64,000 bases of DNA from Timaviella obliquedivisa GSE-PSE-MK23-08B (GCA_019358855.1 JAHHII010000006.1:204111-268110); one strand, 5' to 3'; counted from the first letter of the stretch, positions 9,531-19,173 are shown. Translations and numbers: made by a program. Notes: a model not told the origin generated them from the sequence alone.

Positions 9531-12095
9531 ATGATAAACATCCCTCAACTTTTGGCTGAAGAACTCTCCCTGCGCCCCGCCCAAGTTGCCAGCGCCCTAG
9601 AACTGTTGGCAGAAGGAGCAACGGTGCCCTTTATTGCTCGGTATCGCAAGGAGCGAACGGAGGAGATGAACGAGATTCAATTGCGGGATTTGTTCGATCG
9701 CTTTGCCTACCTCACCGAACTGGAAGAGCGAAAAGCCATCATTTTGAGATCGATCGCCGATCAAGGTAAGCTCACCGCCGACTTAGAAACCCAAATTACA
9801 GCTAGCCTGCTTAAAACCGAACTGGAAGATCTCTATCTGCCCTATCGCCCCAAACGCCGCACCCGCGCCACGATCGCCAAAGAAAAGGGACTAGAGCCAT
9901 TGGCAGATTTTATCCGCGCCTTGAATCAGCCTAACGTCCAGACGGTGTTACTGGAACCGGAAGCCGCTAAGTTTGTTTCAGAAGAGAAGGGCGTAAAGAC
10001 GGCAGAAGAAGCTTTGAGGGGCGCATCGGATATTTTGGCGGAGGAAGTGGCGGAGAAAGCAGCGTTACGGGCGTATTTACGCGATTATTTGACGGATTCG
10101 GGAATGTTTGTGTCGCAGATGAAGGGGGAACAGCCGGAGGGTTCGACTAAGTTTGAGATGTATCGCAGCTACCAAGCTAAAGTGAAGGCGATCGCCCCTC
10201 ACAATTTGCTAGCACTTTACCGGGGAGAAGCGGAGGGCATATTAAACTTCGACTTGAACTTTGATGAAGAGCAGGTTTTGGCTTATTTAGACTCTGAAGA
10301 AATCCACAGCAAAGCCCCTGCCATTCGTACTTTTTATCGCGGGATGTTAAAAGATGCGTTCAATCGGCTGATGAAAACTTCGCTGATTGGAGAAGTGCGA
10401 TCGGCGAAAAAGCTACAGGCTGATGTGGAATCGATTCAAACCTTTGAGGCGAATTTAAGAGAACTTTTGCTGTCTGCTCCGGCAGGCATGAAACCGACAA
10501 TGGCGATCGATCCTGGTTTTCGCACGGGCTGTAAAGTTGCGGTGCTAGATCAGACAGGTAAGTTTTTGGAATACCAAACCATCTTTCCCCATCAGGCGGC
10601 AAACCAGCGGGTGCAGGCAGGTCTGGCTGTGAAGAAGTTGGTGGAAAAATATCAGGTAGAACTGATTGCGATTGGTAACGGCACTGCGGGACGAGAAACA
10701 GACGAGTTTGTGGAGGAAGTGCTGCAATCTTTAGACCTCAAGCCCGTGAAAGTGATGGTGAATGAGTCGGGGGCTTCCATTTATTCAGCCAGTGAAGTGG
10801 CGATCGCTGAATTTCCTGACCAAGATATCACGGTGCGGGGAGCTATTAGCATTGGAAGACGGCTGCAAGACCCGCTAGCAGAACTGGTGAAAATTGATCC
10901 GAAGTCTATTGGTGTGGGTCAATATCAGCACGACGTTGATCAGAAGCTGTTGCGCAAAAAACTCGATGAAACGGTGGAAAGCTGCGTCAATTATGTCGGT
11001 GTTGACCTGAACATGGCTTCAAAAGAACTCTTGACCTCGGTGTCTGGCATTACGGGGGCGATCGCTAATAACATCGTGGCGTATCGGAATGAGAACGGAG
11101 CATTTGGCGATCGGCGCACTCTTCTCAAAGTCCCTAAGCTGGGCCCTAAAGCCTACGAGCAATCTGCTGGTTTTCTGCGCATCCGGGGCGGCAAGAATCC
11201 TTTAGACAATACCGCTGTACACCCTGAAAGCTATGGTGTGGTCGAAAGCATGGCGAAAGATCTCAATGTCCCTTTAACCGACATGACCCAGGTGGCGGAA
11301 CGATTAAAGCAAGCCGACCTAAAGAAATATGCGACGGATAAAGTGGGCGAACCCACCCTGCGAGACATTTTGGCAGAACTGGAAAAGCCAGGGCGCGACC
11401 CGCGTGCCGAGTTCAAATATGCCACATTCAAGGAAGGTGTGAAAGACTTGCGCGACTTAACCGTGGGCATGGAGCTAGAGGGCGTAATTACCAACGTGGC
11501 TAACTTTGGGGCATTTGTGGATGTTGGCGTGCATCAAGATGGGCTAGTCCATGTGTCGCAGCTAGCAGATAAGTTCGTCAGTGACCCGCAGCAAATCGTG
11601 AAGGTGGGGCAGGTGGTCAAAGTTCGGGTGTTAGAGATCAATGAGAGTCTGAAACGGATTAGCTTGTCGATGAAAGCGGGCGGTGAAGGCATATCGGGTA
11701 GAACTGGAAAGCCTACAACTCAGCCTATTGTCCATAAAAGCAAGCGATCGCCCCAAACTCTATCGCCCCAAACTCTATCTCAAAGCAAGCATCCAGAACA
11801 AAGCAGCGTTAACTCCACAGAAAACAACGTCAACTCAGCAGGAAATAGCGTCAACCCTACACAAAACAACGTCAACCCTACACAAAACAACGTCAACCCT
11901 ACAAAAAACAACGTCAACCCTACAAAAAATAGCGTCAAGCTAACAGAAAATAGCGTCAAGCCAGTAGAAACCAACATCAACCCAGCAAAAAATAGCGTCA
12001 ACCCCACACGAAACAACGTTAAGCCAGCAGAAAACCGACCTGCCGCCGATCCAACCCTAGAAGACTTGAAGGCGAAGTTTGGAAAGAAACGCTAA
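9531..12095 (+). CDS. tex: Tex family RNA-binding transcription accessory protein
   Basis: Tex is a nucleic-acid-binding factor related to eukaryotic Spt6. Domains in order: N-terminal helical region (LLAEELSLRPAQVASALELLAEGATVPFIARYRKE), YqgF-like RNase-H fold (MAIDPGFRTGCKVAVLD), helix-hairpin-helix segment (VNMASKELL/ITGAIANNIV-like), and a C-terminal S1 domain (GMELEGVITNVANFGAFVDVGVHQDGLVHVSQL). The ATG at 9531 gives the family N-terminus; an earlier in-frame TTG at 9483 would add 16 residues. After S1, the tail carries eleven 7-residue repeats of the type NNVNPTQ, absent from ordinary Tex, before a conserved-looking end TLEDLKAKFGKKR. Confidence 0.93.
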   Translation: MINIPQLLAEELSLRPAQVASALELLAEGATVPFIARYRKERTEEMNEIQLRDLFDRFAYLTELEERKAIILRSIADQGKLTADLETQITASLLKTELEDLYLPYRPKRRTRATIAKEKGLEPLADFIRALNQPNVQTVLLEPEAAKFVSEEKGVKTAEEALRGASDILAEEVAEKAALRAYLRDYLTDSGMFVSQMKGEQPEGSTKFEMYRSYQAKVKAIAPHNLLALYRGEAEGILNFDLNFDEEQVLAYLDSEEIHSKAPAIRTFYRGMLKDAFNRLMKTSLIGEVRSAKKLQADVESIQTFEANLRELLLSAPAGMKPTMAIDPGFRTGCKVAVLDQTGKFLEYQTIFPHQAANQRVQAGLAVKKLVEKYQVELIAIGNGTAGRETDEFVEEVLQSLDLKPVKVMVNESGASIYSASEVAIAEFPDQDITVRGAISIGRRLQDPLAELVKIDPKSIGVGQYQHDVDQKLLRKKLDETVESCVNYVGVDLNMASKELLTSVSGITGAIANNIVAYRNENGAFGDRRTLLKVPKLGPKAYEQSAGFLRIRGGKNPLDNTAVHPESYGVVESMAKDLNVPLTDMTQVAERLKQADLKKYATDKVGEPTLRDILAELEKPGRDPRAEFKYATFKEGVKDLRDLTVGMELEGVITNVANFGAFVDVGVHQDGLVHVSQLADKFVSDPQQIVKVGQVVKVRVLEINESLKRISLSMKAGGEGISGRTGKPTTQPIVHKSKRSPQTLSPQTLSQSKHPEQSSVNSTENNVNSAGNSVNPTQNNVNPTQNNVNPTKNNVNPTKNSVKLTENSVKPVETNINPAKNSVNPTRNNVKPAENRPAADPTLEDLKAKFGKKR
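11802..12032 (+). repeat. 21-bp tandem repeat, 11 copies, inside tex
   Basis: Eleven in-frame units of 21 bases (231 bases total) encode S/N-x-V-N-P-T-x heptapeptides. The central copies are nearly identical at DNA level (core AACGTCAACCCTACA), which suggests recent expansion by slippage. The outer copies are diverged. Confidence 0.9.
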
Positions 12096-12152
12096 ATCTA
12101 GCCGAATCTATTTTAGATTTTGGATTTCATGTAAAGTCCTAACCTCAGATCC

Positions 12153-13484
12153 CTAATGCGCTTGATCTGCCCGCAAAAAATCGACAAACTGCCTCGCTGT
12201 CCTCCCCGATCGCCCATTCTGTCGAGTTGCCCACTGCAACGCCCGAAACTCTAAATCCTTATCCCTAATCTCGATCGCCGCTTCCTTCACCAAATGACGG
12301 ACAATTTCTAAATAGGTGGTTTGATCGGCAGGCTCAAAGGTCAGCGTTAAGCCAAAGCGATCGCTAAACGACAGTTTTTCCTGCAACGTATCCCAGTGAT
12401 GAATCTCATCCGCATCTTTGGGTGTGGGGCGATCGCCGTAAAACTCCCGCACTAGATGCCGCCGATTGGAGGTCGCATACACCGCTACGTTTTCGGGTCG
12501 CGCCGTCAAGCTGCCTTCCAAGACCACCTTAAGCGCCTTAAATGACTCGTCATCTTCCTCAAAAGACAAATCATCGACAAAAATAATGAACCGATGGGGC
12601 ACCAGACGCAACTGCTCGACGATCGTGGGCAGATCTTTTAAATTCGCCTTGCCCACTTCAATCAGCCGCAAACCGCGATCGCCATATTCATGCACCAAAG
12701 CCTTGACCAGCGAAGATTTTCCCGTGCCTCGACTGCCGTAAAGCAAAACATTCAACGCTGGGTAACCTGCCAGCAGCGCCTCCGTATTCTTCAGCAACGC
12801 CGCTCTAGGAATCTCGTAGCCCACTAGCGATCGTAGCCGAACTGGGTCAGGGTGGGCAATACCCGCAAATTGCCCGTTTTGCCAACGAAAGGCATGATGG
12901 GTTGCAAATACACCAACGCCAGCTTGGCGATAATAATCGGCTAAGTCGGGCAAAATTTCTGTCCAATCTTCTAATGTTTGGAATTGTCGCCAAAGATTTG
13001 AGTCGAGGGCATGGGTGGGAGCGATCTCTGCGAGATACCCGCAAGGGGTCGTCCACTCTACTAACGGTGCAGAAAACGAAAACCTAGCCTTCATCCAGAG
13101 GTTAAACTGATGACCGCTGCATTGATACAAGCTTTGTAGCCCTCGTAAATCCTGCCGTGCCGCCAAGACTAAAGCAGGTGGCAACTCGGACAAAGGCGAT
13201 CCTTTGTGAGGTACTCGCTGTACCCCACGAGTAAAAGGATTATCTGCCCGCGTAATCTGCGTCAACAAATAATCCTGCCAGCTTAGCCCCGCCGCCGCCA
13301 TCGTCCGAAACCATTGCCCATACGTTTCTAAACAAGCCAACTCATCCTTACTCTGCTGCCGAAACACTTGTAGCAACCGCAAAAATGCCTGCCCAATCTC
13401 ATCATCGAAAACTGACTGATACAGCAGTAACGCTGCCACCTGACGCTGCAAAACCTCGATTGAAGCAGAAACAGACTCGCTCAT
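12153..13484 (-). CDS. DUF815 family AAA+ ATPase
   Basis: 443 residues. The C-terminal half is a P-loop ATPase: Walker A GSRGTGKSS, Walker B-like FIIFVDDLSFE, then a sensor-like YATSNRRHLVREF followed by DEIHHWDTLQEKLSFSDRFGL, the hallmark of DUF815. The N-terminal half is helical with no assigned domain. DUF815 proteins are predicted ATPases of unknown substrate. The gene converges on tex with a gap of 57 bases; a weak inverted repeat (AAATCTA/TAGATTT) sits in that gap. The start ATG gives MSESVSASIEVLQ. Confidence 0.88.
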   Translation of the reverse strand: MSESVSASIEVLQRQVAALLLYQSVFDDEIGQAFLRLLQVFRQQSKDELACLETYGQWFRTMAAAGLSWQDYLLTQITRADNPFTRGVQRVPHKGSPLSELPPALVLAARQDLRGLQSLYQCSGHQFNLWMKARFSFSAPLVEWTTPCGYLAEIAPTHALDSNLWRQFQTLEDWTEILPDLADYYRQAGVGVFATHHAFRWQNGQFAGIAHPDPVRLRSLVGYEIPRAALLKNTEALLAGYPALNVLLYGSRGTGKSSLVKALVHEYGDRGLRLIEVGKANLKDLPTIVEQLRLVPHRFIIFVDDLSFEEDDESFKALKVVLEGSLTARPENVAVYATSNRRHLVREFYGDRPTPKDADEIHHWDTLQEKLSFSDRFGLTLTFEPADQTTYLEIVRHLVKEAAIEIRDKDLEFRALQWATRQNGRSGRTARQFVDFLRADQAH

Positions 13485-13601
13485 TGATACCAGATGTTAC
13501 AGAACATTGATTACAGACGAATTAGGGGTTGAACAATGAGAATATGAGCGAGGGTTGGCAACTCTCGCCAGCTTACAACTACCCTATCATTCTTATCCGC
13601 T

Positions 13602-13913
13602 ATGACTCCCGGAACCATCGCAGCGATCGCTTATGCCATCCTCGCCATCATTGGCGGCATCATTGGCTACGCCCAAGTTCAGAGTAAAGTTTCCCTGATT
13701 TCTGGTATCGTTAGCGGCTTACTTCTCTTAGCCGGAGGTATTGCTCAACAGCAGGGCATGAGGTGGGGACTGCCGCTATCTGTTGCGATTACCGCGTTAC
13801 TAATTGTCGTCTTCGCCGTGCGTTGGTTTAAAACCCGCAAGCTCATGCCAGCCGGACTTATGATTGCCGCAGGCATTGCAGCTTTAGCCGGAATGCTACT
13901 GCAATTTACCTAA
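13602..13913 (+). CDS. TMEM14 family small membrane protein
   Basis: 103 residues, almost entirely hydrophobic, with four predicted transmembrane helices (roughly residues 5-23, 29-48, 54-72 and 79-101). The glycine-rich first helix and the pattern GYAQVQSKVSLISGIVSGLLLL fit the UPF0136/TMEM14 family, found in plastids and cyanobacteria. Plastid FAX proteins of this family export fatty acids; function in bacteria is unproven. It stands alone and diverges from the DUF815 gene. Confidence 0.88.
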   Translation: MTPGTIAAIAYAILAIIGGIIGYAQVQSKVSLISGIVSGLLLLAGGIAQQQGMRWGLPLSVAITALLIVVFAVRWFKTRKLMPAGLMIAAGIAALAGMLLQFT

Positions 13914-14294
13914 ATCTTAACTGTATCGACCTCAGAGCCTAGAACAAGCCTCAACCCAATAAGGTTTACTTTGGCTTATCAAAAGCGTGTAAGCTCGTTG
14001 CTTTGTCTGACGCATTAACGACCAATAGTTGATAAATTTCTCAGATTTGTAAGGAATCTGGGAAATTTTAGGCTACATAGATAGTCAAAACTTGTTTGAA
14101 AAATTCTCTTGACTGAGAGGATTTGCTCTATTGAGGTTTCGGTTCTGCCTTTAGCAGCCTCAATTAAAGTAATTCACAACCCCTTAATGGGGATACTGAA
14201 AGGTATCATCTTTACTTTGCCGATCGCGTTACCGTCGACTCTACTCGTATCAAGCCCCTTAGGACTTAAACAACCTCTCTAAAATCAAAGTTAT
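13914..14294. other. Intergenic stretch without a recognised gene
   Basis: About 380 bases between two convergent small genes. I see AT-rich sequence, a short CCCC-TTAAT-GGGG hairpin at 14180-14192, and an imperfect CTCT/AGAG pairing near 14110. No convincing ORF, tRNA or long repeat was found. Confidence 0.5.
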
Positions 14295-14675
14295 CTAACA
14301 ATAACTAGAGATGTCCTTGCCACAAACGTCTGCTAAGTAACAGAGTGCCCGAAAACGCAAAGCTACCACTTCATCGTAGACAGGATTCAGCTTACAGAGA
14401 GGTGGAATGTAGAGTAGGGTATAGCCTTTGAACTGCACACGTCTTTCAAAAGGGCATTGAGACGGAATTTGCTGACACAAGAAGTGAGCAAACCCTGCAT
14501 CTTTGACTTCAATTTTGTTTAACCATTGCCGTACTGGAGAGAAAAGGTCGATCGCAGGCTTAGTGGATGGTGCCTTAGGAGGTACTACTGGGCTAGAGCT
14601 CGTATTGGTCTGGTTAACCCAACCCCAACTAACAAGGGTAGAGGTTTTTGTTTCGTCATTCTTTGATGAGTTCAT
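14295..14675 (-). CDS. Mo-dependent nitrogenase C-terminal-domain (Mo-nitro_C) family protein
   Basis: 126 residues. The C-terminal two thirds match the small cyanobacterial family named Mo-dependent nitrogenase C-terminus: VRQWLNKIEVKDAGFAHFLCQQIPSQCPFERRV, then IPPLCKLNPVYDEVVALRFRALCYLADVCGKD. Despite the name, such proteins occur in non-diazotrophs and their function is unknown. The conserved cysteines (in FLCQQ, QCPF, PLCKLN, LCYL, VCGKD and the terminal SYC) could bind metal. The N-terminal 45 residues are Ser/Pro/Thr-rich and probably disordered. The start is backed by a strong AAGGAAGGA ribosome site. No nif genes lie nearby. Confidence 0.85.
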   Translation of the reverse strand: MNSSKNDETKTSTLVSWGWVNQTNTSSSPVVPPKAPSTKPAIDLFSPVRQWLNKIEVKDAGFAHFLCQQIPSQCPFERRVQFKGYTLLYIPPLCKLNPVYDEVVALRFRALCYLADVCGKDISSYC

Positions 14676-15108
14676 CGTTCCTTCCTTGATTCCAACTGGC
14701 TAGTGACCTAGATGGGATAAATCACTCGTAAAGTTCCCTAATAGACTCATACACAGGTTAAAGCAGCTTTATCGGAACGAATTGTTAATACTTGAAGCCA
14801 GAAAAAGTAGTAAACCTAATACTTTTTCAAGAGCAGAAAAACCCTCGCCTCATCAAGTGTGTAGAAGGCTACACGTCGTTCATACAGCTTTAAGTGACAT
14901 GGCTATTGTGTCCGAAGAAAATCGGATGGAAGTTCGTGGAAACACGGATTTTTGAGATTGATAAATCTTTGAAATAGGGCAGCTTCACCTGATATTTTAC
15001 TGATGAAGTGTGACGGAAGCTACAGTTTTAAATGAGCCAAGACTCGACGTAAAAAAAAGAAATTGAAATAGTTTCGTTGTGATTTCCGCTTAACACCATA
15101 ACACTCAA
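14676..15108. other. Long intergenic region with several small hairpins
   Basis: About 430 bases between the Mo-nitro_C gene and the rnj terminator. No ORF is convincing. Hairpins are visible at 14859-14874 (GTGTAG/CTACAC), 14911-14926 (TCCGA/TCGGA) and 14935-14946 (CGTG-GAAA-CACG), the last followed by five T. A small RNA on the plus strand is possible; see the separate entry. Confidence 0.4.
14850..14955 (+). ncRNA. Candidate small RNA with UGGAAACA loop (weak, Yfr2-like motif)
   Basis: Three consecutive short hairpins end in GATTTTTGAG. The last stem carries TGGAAACA at 14937-14944, the octamer reported as conserved in the cyanobacterial Yfr2 sRNA family. The stem is only four pairs and I could not confirm the rest of the Yfr2 structure, so this is a pointer rather than an annotation. 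Confidence 0.2.
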
Positions 15109-15132
15109 AAAGGCGACCTGTCGATCGCCTTT
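15107..15132 (-). terminator. Intrinsic terminator of the asd-dapA-rnj unit
   Basis: On the minus strand AAAGGCGA and TCGCCTTT form an 8-bp stem with an 8-base loop, immediately followed by a T run. It lies about 40 bases after the rnj stop codon. Confidence 0.8.
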
Positions 15133-15171
15133 CCAAACTTTATTTGAACTTAAAGGGCAGCTACCAGATTA

Positions 15172-17010
15172 TTAAGAAGCAACCTTTGCCGTCGATCGCT
15201 GTCTCCGAGAACTGCTTGGAGCAGTAGACTGGGGCGTTGGCAGCGGTTGCGTGGCTTGCGGACTTGATGGATGAGATGCGGAGGACTGTTGCCCTGAAGC
15301 CTGTTGGGTGGTTTGCATCATGAACACTAGCGTAGGACTAGATTGCAGTTCCCGTCGCAGTAACCGTCGTAAGTCAGCTTCGATGTCTGCTTGCAGCTTT
15401 ACCCAGTTCACTTCAGCAGCTTTGCCATTACCCGAAGCGGGAGCGATTTCTGACCAACCATTTTTAACAACATTCTCAATGCTCTGAGACACTGCTTTTT
15501 CAAGGCGAGCCTTCTCAATGCTGGTCACAACACCGCGCAAATGTACTTCCGGCTTCGCGATCAATTCACCCGTCCAGTTGATAGTAGCAGCGACCGTAAC
15601 AATCCCCTCTTCAGCCATCTGCTGACGCTCTTTGAGAACCCGCTCTTGAACAATTCCTGAGCGAGAAGCATCGACTAGTTCAATCCCTGAAGGCACCTTA
15701 CCCGAAACCTGGATGCGATCGGGAGTCAGTTCCACAACGTCGCCGTTGTCGATAATAATCATGTTCTCTGCCGGAATACCCATACTCTGAGCAGTTTCAG
15801 AGTGCTTGACCAGCATCCGGTGCTCACCATGAACAGGGATAAAGAACTTAGGACGGGTCAGGGCAATCATCATTTTCTGATCTTCCTGAGCGCCGTGACC
15901 CGAAACGTGGATACCTTTATCCTTTCCGTAAACCACCTTTGCCCCCTGCATCATCAGTTTGTCAATTGTGTTGACAACGGCAATGGTGTTGCCCGGGATG
16001 GGATTTGCCGAGAATACGACTGTATCGCCCTCGCGGATTTTGACTTGGCGGTGATCCTGGTTGGCAATCCGAGTCATGGCTGCCATGGGTTCGCCTTGCG
16101 ATCCAGTAGTCAGAATCAGAACATTATTATCTGGCAGTTTATTGACCATGTTGAGCGGTACAAAAACATCATCCGTGCATTTGATGTACCCTAAGTTCCG
16201 AGCATGGGCAATTACGTTCAGCATTGAGCGACCTAGCACCGCAACCGATCGCTTGTTCTTTTTCGCCAACTCCAAAATCATGTTGACGCGATGTACCGAG
16301 GAGGCAAAGGTCGTTACTAAGAGCCGTCCCGGAGCCTGGGAGAAAATACGATCGAGGTTAGGAAAAACTGCTCGCTCAGAAGGTGTAAATCCTGGCACTT
16401 CCGAGTTAGTAGAGTCACTGATGAGGCACAGCACACCTTTTTCACCATGCTCTGCTAAGCGCTGCAAATCAAAAGTTTCGCCATCTACAGGCGTATGATC
16501 AATTTTGAAATCGCCTGTGTGAATCACCACGCCCAAAGGGGTATGGATTGCCACCGTGAAGCTATCCGCCATGGAATGGGTATTGCGAATATATTCCACG
16601 AGGAAAGAGGCACCAATGCGAACCATGTCGCGGGGACGGACAGTGCGCAGTTCGGTGCGATCGGAAACGCCTGCCTCTTCTAGCTTGTCTTGCAGCAGCG
16701 CCATTGCCAAACGAGGCCCATAAATCACCGGAATATCGAATTGCTTGAGGTGGAAGGCAATGCCACCAATGTGATCTTCATGCCCGTGAGTGACGATCAT
16801 GCCTTTAATTTTGTGGCGATTTTCCCGTAGATAGGTCATGTCAGGCAAGACAATATTAACTCCGTGCATTCCATCAGAGGGAAAAGCAAGCCCGGCATCT
16901 AAGAGGATAATCTCGTCGTTGTACTCAAACACGCAGGTATTTTTACCAATTTCGTGAAGTCCACCGAGAGGGATAACTTTTAATACGTCAGCTGAACCAT
17001 TTTGACTCAT
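15172..17010 (-). CDS. rnj: Ribonuclease J
   Basis: 612 residues, metallo-beta-lactamase/beta-CASP RNase. The active-site motif HGHEDHIGG gives His75, His77, Asp79 and His80. Downstream are the beta-CASP segment with the TTGSQGEP box, a late IPVHGEHRML motif, and the C-terminal RNase J domain. The last 45 residues are a Gln/Ser/Pro-rich tail. RNase J provides endo- and 5'-3' exonucleolytic mRNA decay in cyanobacteria. It is the last gene after asd and dapA (same strand, gap about 180 bases) and ends in a clear intrinsic terminator. Assignment is very secure. Confidence 0.95.
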   Translation of the reverse strand: MSQNGSADVLKVIPLGGLHEIGKNTCVFEYNDEIILLDAGLAFPSDGMHGVNIVLPDMTYLRENRHKIKGMIVTHGHEDHIGGIAFHLKQFDIPVIYGPRLAMALLQDKLEEAGVSDRTELRTVRPRDMVRIGASFLVEYIRNTHSMADSFTVAIHTPLGVVIHTGDFKIDHTPVDGETFDLQRLAEHGEKGVLCLISDSTNSEVPGFTPSERAVFPNLDRIFSQAPGRLLVTTFASSVHRVNMILELAKKNKRSVAVLGRSMLNVIAHARNLGYIKCTDDVFVPLNMVNKLPDNNVLILTTGSQGEPMAAMTRIANQDHRQVKIREGDTVVFSANPIPGNTIAVVNTIDKLMMQGAKVVYGKDKGIHVSGHGAQEDQKMMIALTRPKFFIPVHGEHRMLVKHSETAQSMGIPAENMIIIDNGDVVELTPDRIQVSGKVPSGIELVDASRSGIVQERVLKERQQMAEEGIVTVAATINWTGELIAKPEVHLRGVVTSIEKARLEKAVSQSIENVVKNGWSEIAPASGNGKAAEVNWVKLQADIEADLRRLLRRELQSSPTLVFMMQTTQQASGQQSSASHPSSPQATQPLPTPQSTAPSSSRRQRSTAKVAS

Positions 17011-17191
17011 GTGTGTCCTTAATTCTTCAAGGTGATTAGAAACTTTTGCAACGAAGGCGTTGCTAGAAAACAGAACCTTGAGTTCATGGAAATGACAGAA
17101 CTCAGGGATAGAGAGAAAACTCTTTAGATGACCTATTTAGTTGTGAGCAAATCTGTGGGTGCGATCGCTTTTCTAAATTGCAAACAAGGCA

Positions 17192-18082
17192 CTATACAGG
17201 AAGTAATCCTATTTCTTCCATGACTTTCCGAAGGATTTGATCAACATCAAGGGACTGATCTGCTAGAGGTGGGCGAGTATTGCCAACTTGCCATCCTTGT
17301 AGCCTTAGAGCGGCTTTCAAAGGAATGGGATTTGCAGTCACAAATAAAGCTTTGAACAGCGGGATAAGCTGTAAATGAATTTTACGAGCATCAAGAACCT
17401 GACCTTGTTCAAACGCCTGAACCATCTGCTGCATTAAATCTCCCACCAAGTGACTGGCTACACTGACTACTCCTTTTGCGCCCACTGCCAACATGGGTAG
17501 CGTCAAAGAATCATCACCAGAGTAAATGCCAAACTCGGGTGGAGTTGAACGTCGAACTTGACTCACTTGGTCAAGATTGCCACTGGCTTCCTTGATTGCC
17601 ACAATGTTCGGAATTTTAGCAAGATGAATCACAGTTTCGGGTGCTAAATTTTGACCGGTACGTCCTGGAATGTTGTAAAGCATCATAGGTAGATCGGGAC
17701 TGGCTTCAGCGATCGCCCGGAAATGCTGGTAAAGCCCATCTTGAGGAGGCTTATTGTAGTAAGGAACTACTTGCAGTGTCCCATCTAATCTTAGCTGATC
17801 TGCCTTTTGTGTGGCAGCGATCGCCTCTTGGGTAGAGTTTGACCCCGCCCCTGCGATAATTTTAGCTTTCCCAAAAATTGCTTTTTGAACCACTTGAAAT
17901 AGTTCAAATTCTTCATCCCAAGTCAGGGTAGGCGATTCGCCCGTCGTCCCACAGACAACCAACGTATCACTGCCATGCTCAACTAAGTAAACGGCTAACC
18001 GCTCAGCTAAAGCATAGTCTACACTACCGTCCTTAGCAAACGGCGTGATCATTGCAGTCACCACACGTCCAAAATCTACCAC
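17192..18082 (-). CDS. dapA: 4-hydroxy-tetrahydrodipicolinate synthase
   Basis: 296 residues, class I aldolase TIM barrel. The Schiff-base lysine is Lys164 in AIKEASGN; Tyr136 in MLYNIPGRT and Thr47-Thr48 in CGTTGE complete the family proton relay. It condenses pyruvate with aspartate semialdehyde, the first committed step to lysine and meso-diaminopimelate. It lies 47 bases after asd, which supplies its substrate, so the two are surely one transcript. Confidence 0.96.
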   Translation of the reverse strand: MVDFGRVVTAMITPFAKDGSVDYALAERLAVYLVEHGSDTLVVCGTTGESPTLTWDEEFELFQVVQKAIFGKAKIIAGAGSNSTQEAIAATQKADQLRLDGTLQVVPYYNKPPQDGLYQHFRAIAEASPDLPMMLYNIPGRTGQNLAPETVIHLAKIPNIVAIKEASGNLDQVSQVRRSTPPEFGIYSGDDSLTLPMLAVGAKGVVSVASHLVGDLMQQMVQAFEQGQVLDARKIHLQLIPLFKALFVTANPIPLKAALRLQGWQVGNTRPPLADQSLDVDQILRKVMEEIGLLPV

Positions 18083-18129
18083 ACGTTACTAACTCCTCGA
18101 TCGTCTAACTAAACTATTTTGATTTCTGA

Positions 18130-19173
18130 CTAGGCAGTTACTGCCAGTTTTGTAGGGCGAATTAAGTCTTGTGCAACTAATAATTCAGCAATCTGGATTG
18201 CGTTCAAAGCTGCTCCTTTGCGAATCTGGTCACCACTCAACCAAAGTTCTAAACAGTTAGGGTCAGAAATATCTTGGCGAATCCGACCTACCAATACGGC
18301 ATCTTGCCCACTTGCCTCGCTGGGCATAGGAAAGTAGTTCGCTTGCCAGTCTTCAACCAGCTTAACTCCCGGAGCTTGGCTCAAAATCTCACGGGCTTGA
18401 GTCACAGAAAAAGGTGACTCAAATTCTAGATTAAGGGCTTCTGAGTGGGCGCGCAATACGGGAACCCGTATACAGGTCGCGGTTACTCGGAGGTTGGGCG
18501 CTGAAAAGATTTTTCGAGTTTCATTAACCATTTTCATTTCTTCTTCACAATAGCCCCGATCGTCAATTGGAGTATTGTGGGGAAAAAGGTTAAAGGCTAA
18601 AGGATAGGGAAAGATTTCAGCTTTAGGTTCTTCTCCATTGAGAATCGCTTGTGCCTGTACTTTCACTTCTTCCATCGCTCTAGCGCCTGCACCACTGGCA
18701 GATTGGTAGGTTGCAGCCACAACTCGACGGATGGGCTGTACCTGATGCAGGGGGTAGATTGCAACTGCCATCAAAATAGTAGTGCAGTTGGGGTTAGCAA
18801 TAATTCCTTGGTGCTGGGCAGCCGCCGCAGGGTTAACCTCTGGAATGACCAGTGGAACATCAGGACGCATTCGGAAAGCGCTGGAGTTGTCGATCATGAC
18901 AGCCCCGGCTGCAATAATTTTGTTTGCCCAAGCTTTAGAAACAGAACCTCCAGCAGAGGCAAGAACTAAGTCAATATTGTCAAAGGAGCGATCGCCAACC
19001 GCTTCAACTACGTACTCTTTATCAGCAAGCACCAGCTTCTCACCTGCCGAACGAGGAGAGGACAGCAGCTTCAAGCTAGCCACCGGAAAATGACGCTCAG
19101 CCAGTAACTCTAAAAGCTCAGTGCCGACTGCTCCTGTCGCACCCAGAACAGCAACTCGATAAGTTTTAGGCAA
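18130..19173 (-). CDS. asd: Aspartate-semialdehyde dehydrogenase
   Basis: It reduces aspartyl phosphate to aspartate semialdehyde for lysine, threonine and methionine synthesis. The NADP-binding motif is VAVLGATGAVG, the catalytic cysteine is in ANPNCTT, and the substrate region carries RVPVLRAHSE. The TTG at 19173 is chosen as start: GGAGG sits nine bases upstream and the protein then begins just before the first Rossmann strand. An upstream in-frame ATG at 19200 would place that GGAGG inside the gene. First gene of asd-dapA-rnj, divergent from tig. Confidence 0.94.
   Translation of the reverse strand: MPKTYRVAVLGATGAVGTELLELLAERHFPVASLKLLSSPRSAGEKLVLADKEYVVEAVGDRSFDNIDLVLASAGGSVSKAWANKIIAAGAVMIDNSSAFRMRPDVPLVIPEVNPAAAAQHQGIIANPNCTTILMAVAIYPLHQVQPIRRVVAATYQSASGAGARAMEEVKVQAQAILNGEEPKAEIFPYPLAFNLFPHNTPIDDRGYCEEEMKMVNETRKIFSAPNLRVTATCIRVPVLRAHSEALNLEFESPFSVTQAREILSQAPGVKLVEDWQANYFPMPSEASGQDAVLVGRIRQDISDPNCLELWLSGDQIRKGAALNAIQIAELLVAQDLIRPTKLAVTA

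Noticed and set aside
11780..12016. Minus-strand frame with repeated hydrophobic GLTLF units
   Set aside because: It is the mirror of the 21-bp repeat in tex; any 21-base repeat keeps other frames open. No ribosome site seen.
14170..14205. Single sequence reminiscent of a CRISPR repeat (CAACCCCTTAATGGGG...CTGAAAG)
   Set aside because: Only one copy, no spacers and no cas genes in the window.
15802..16683. Plus-strand frames inside rnj
   Set aside because: Antisense to a clear RNase J gene.
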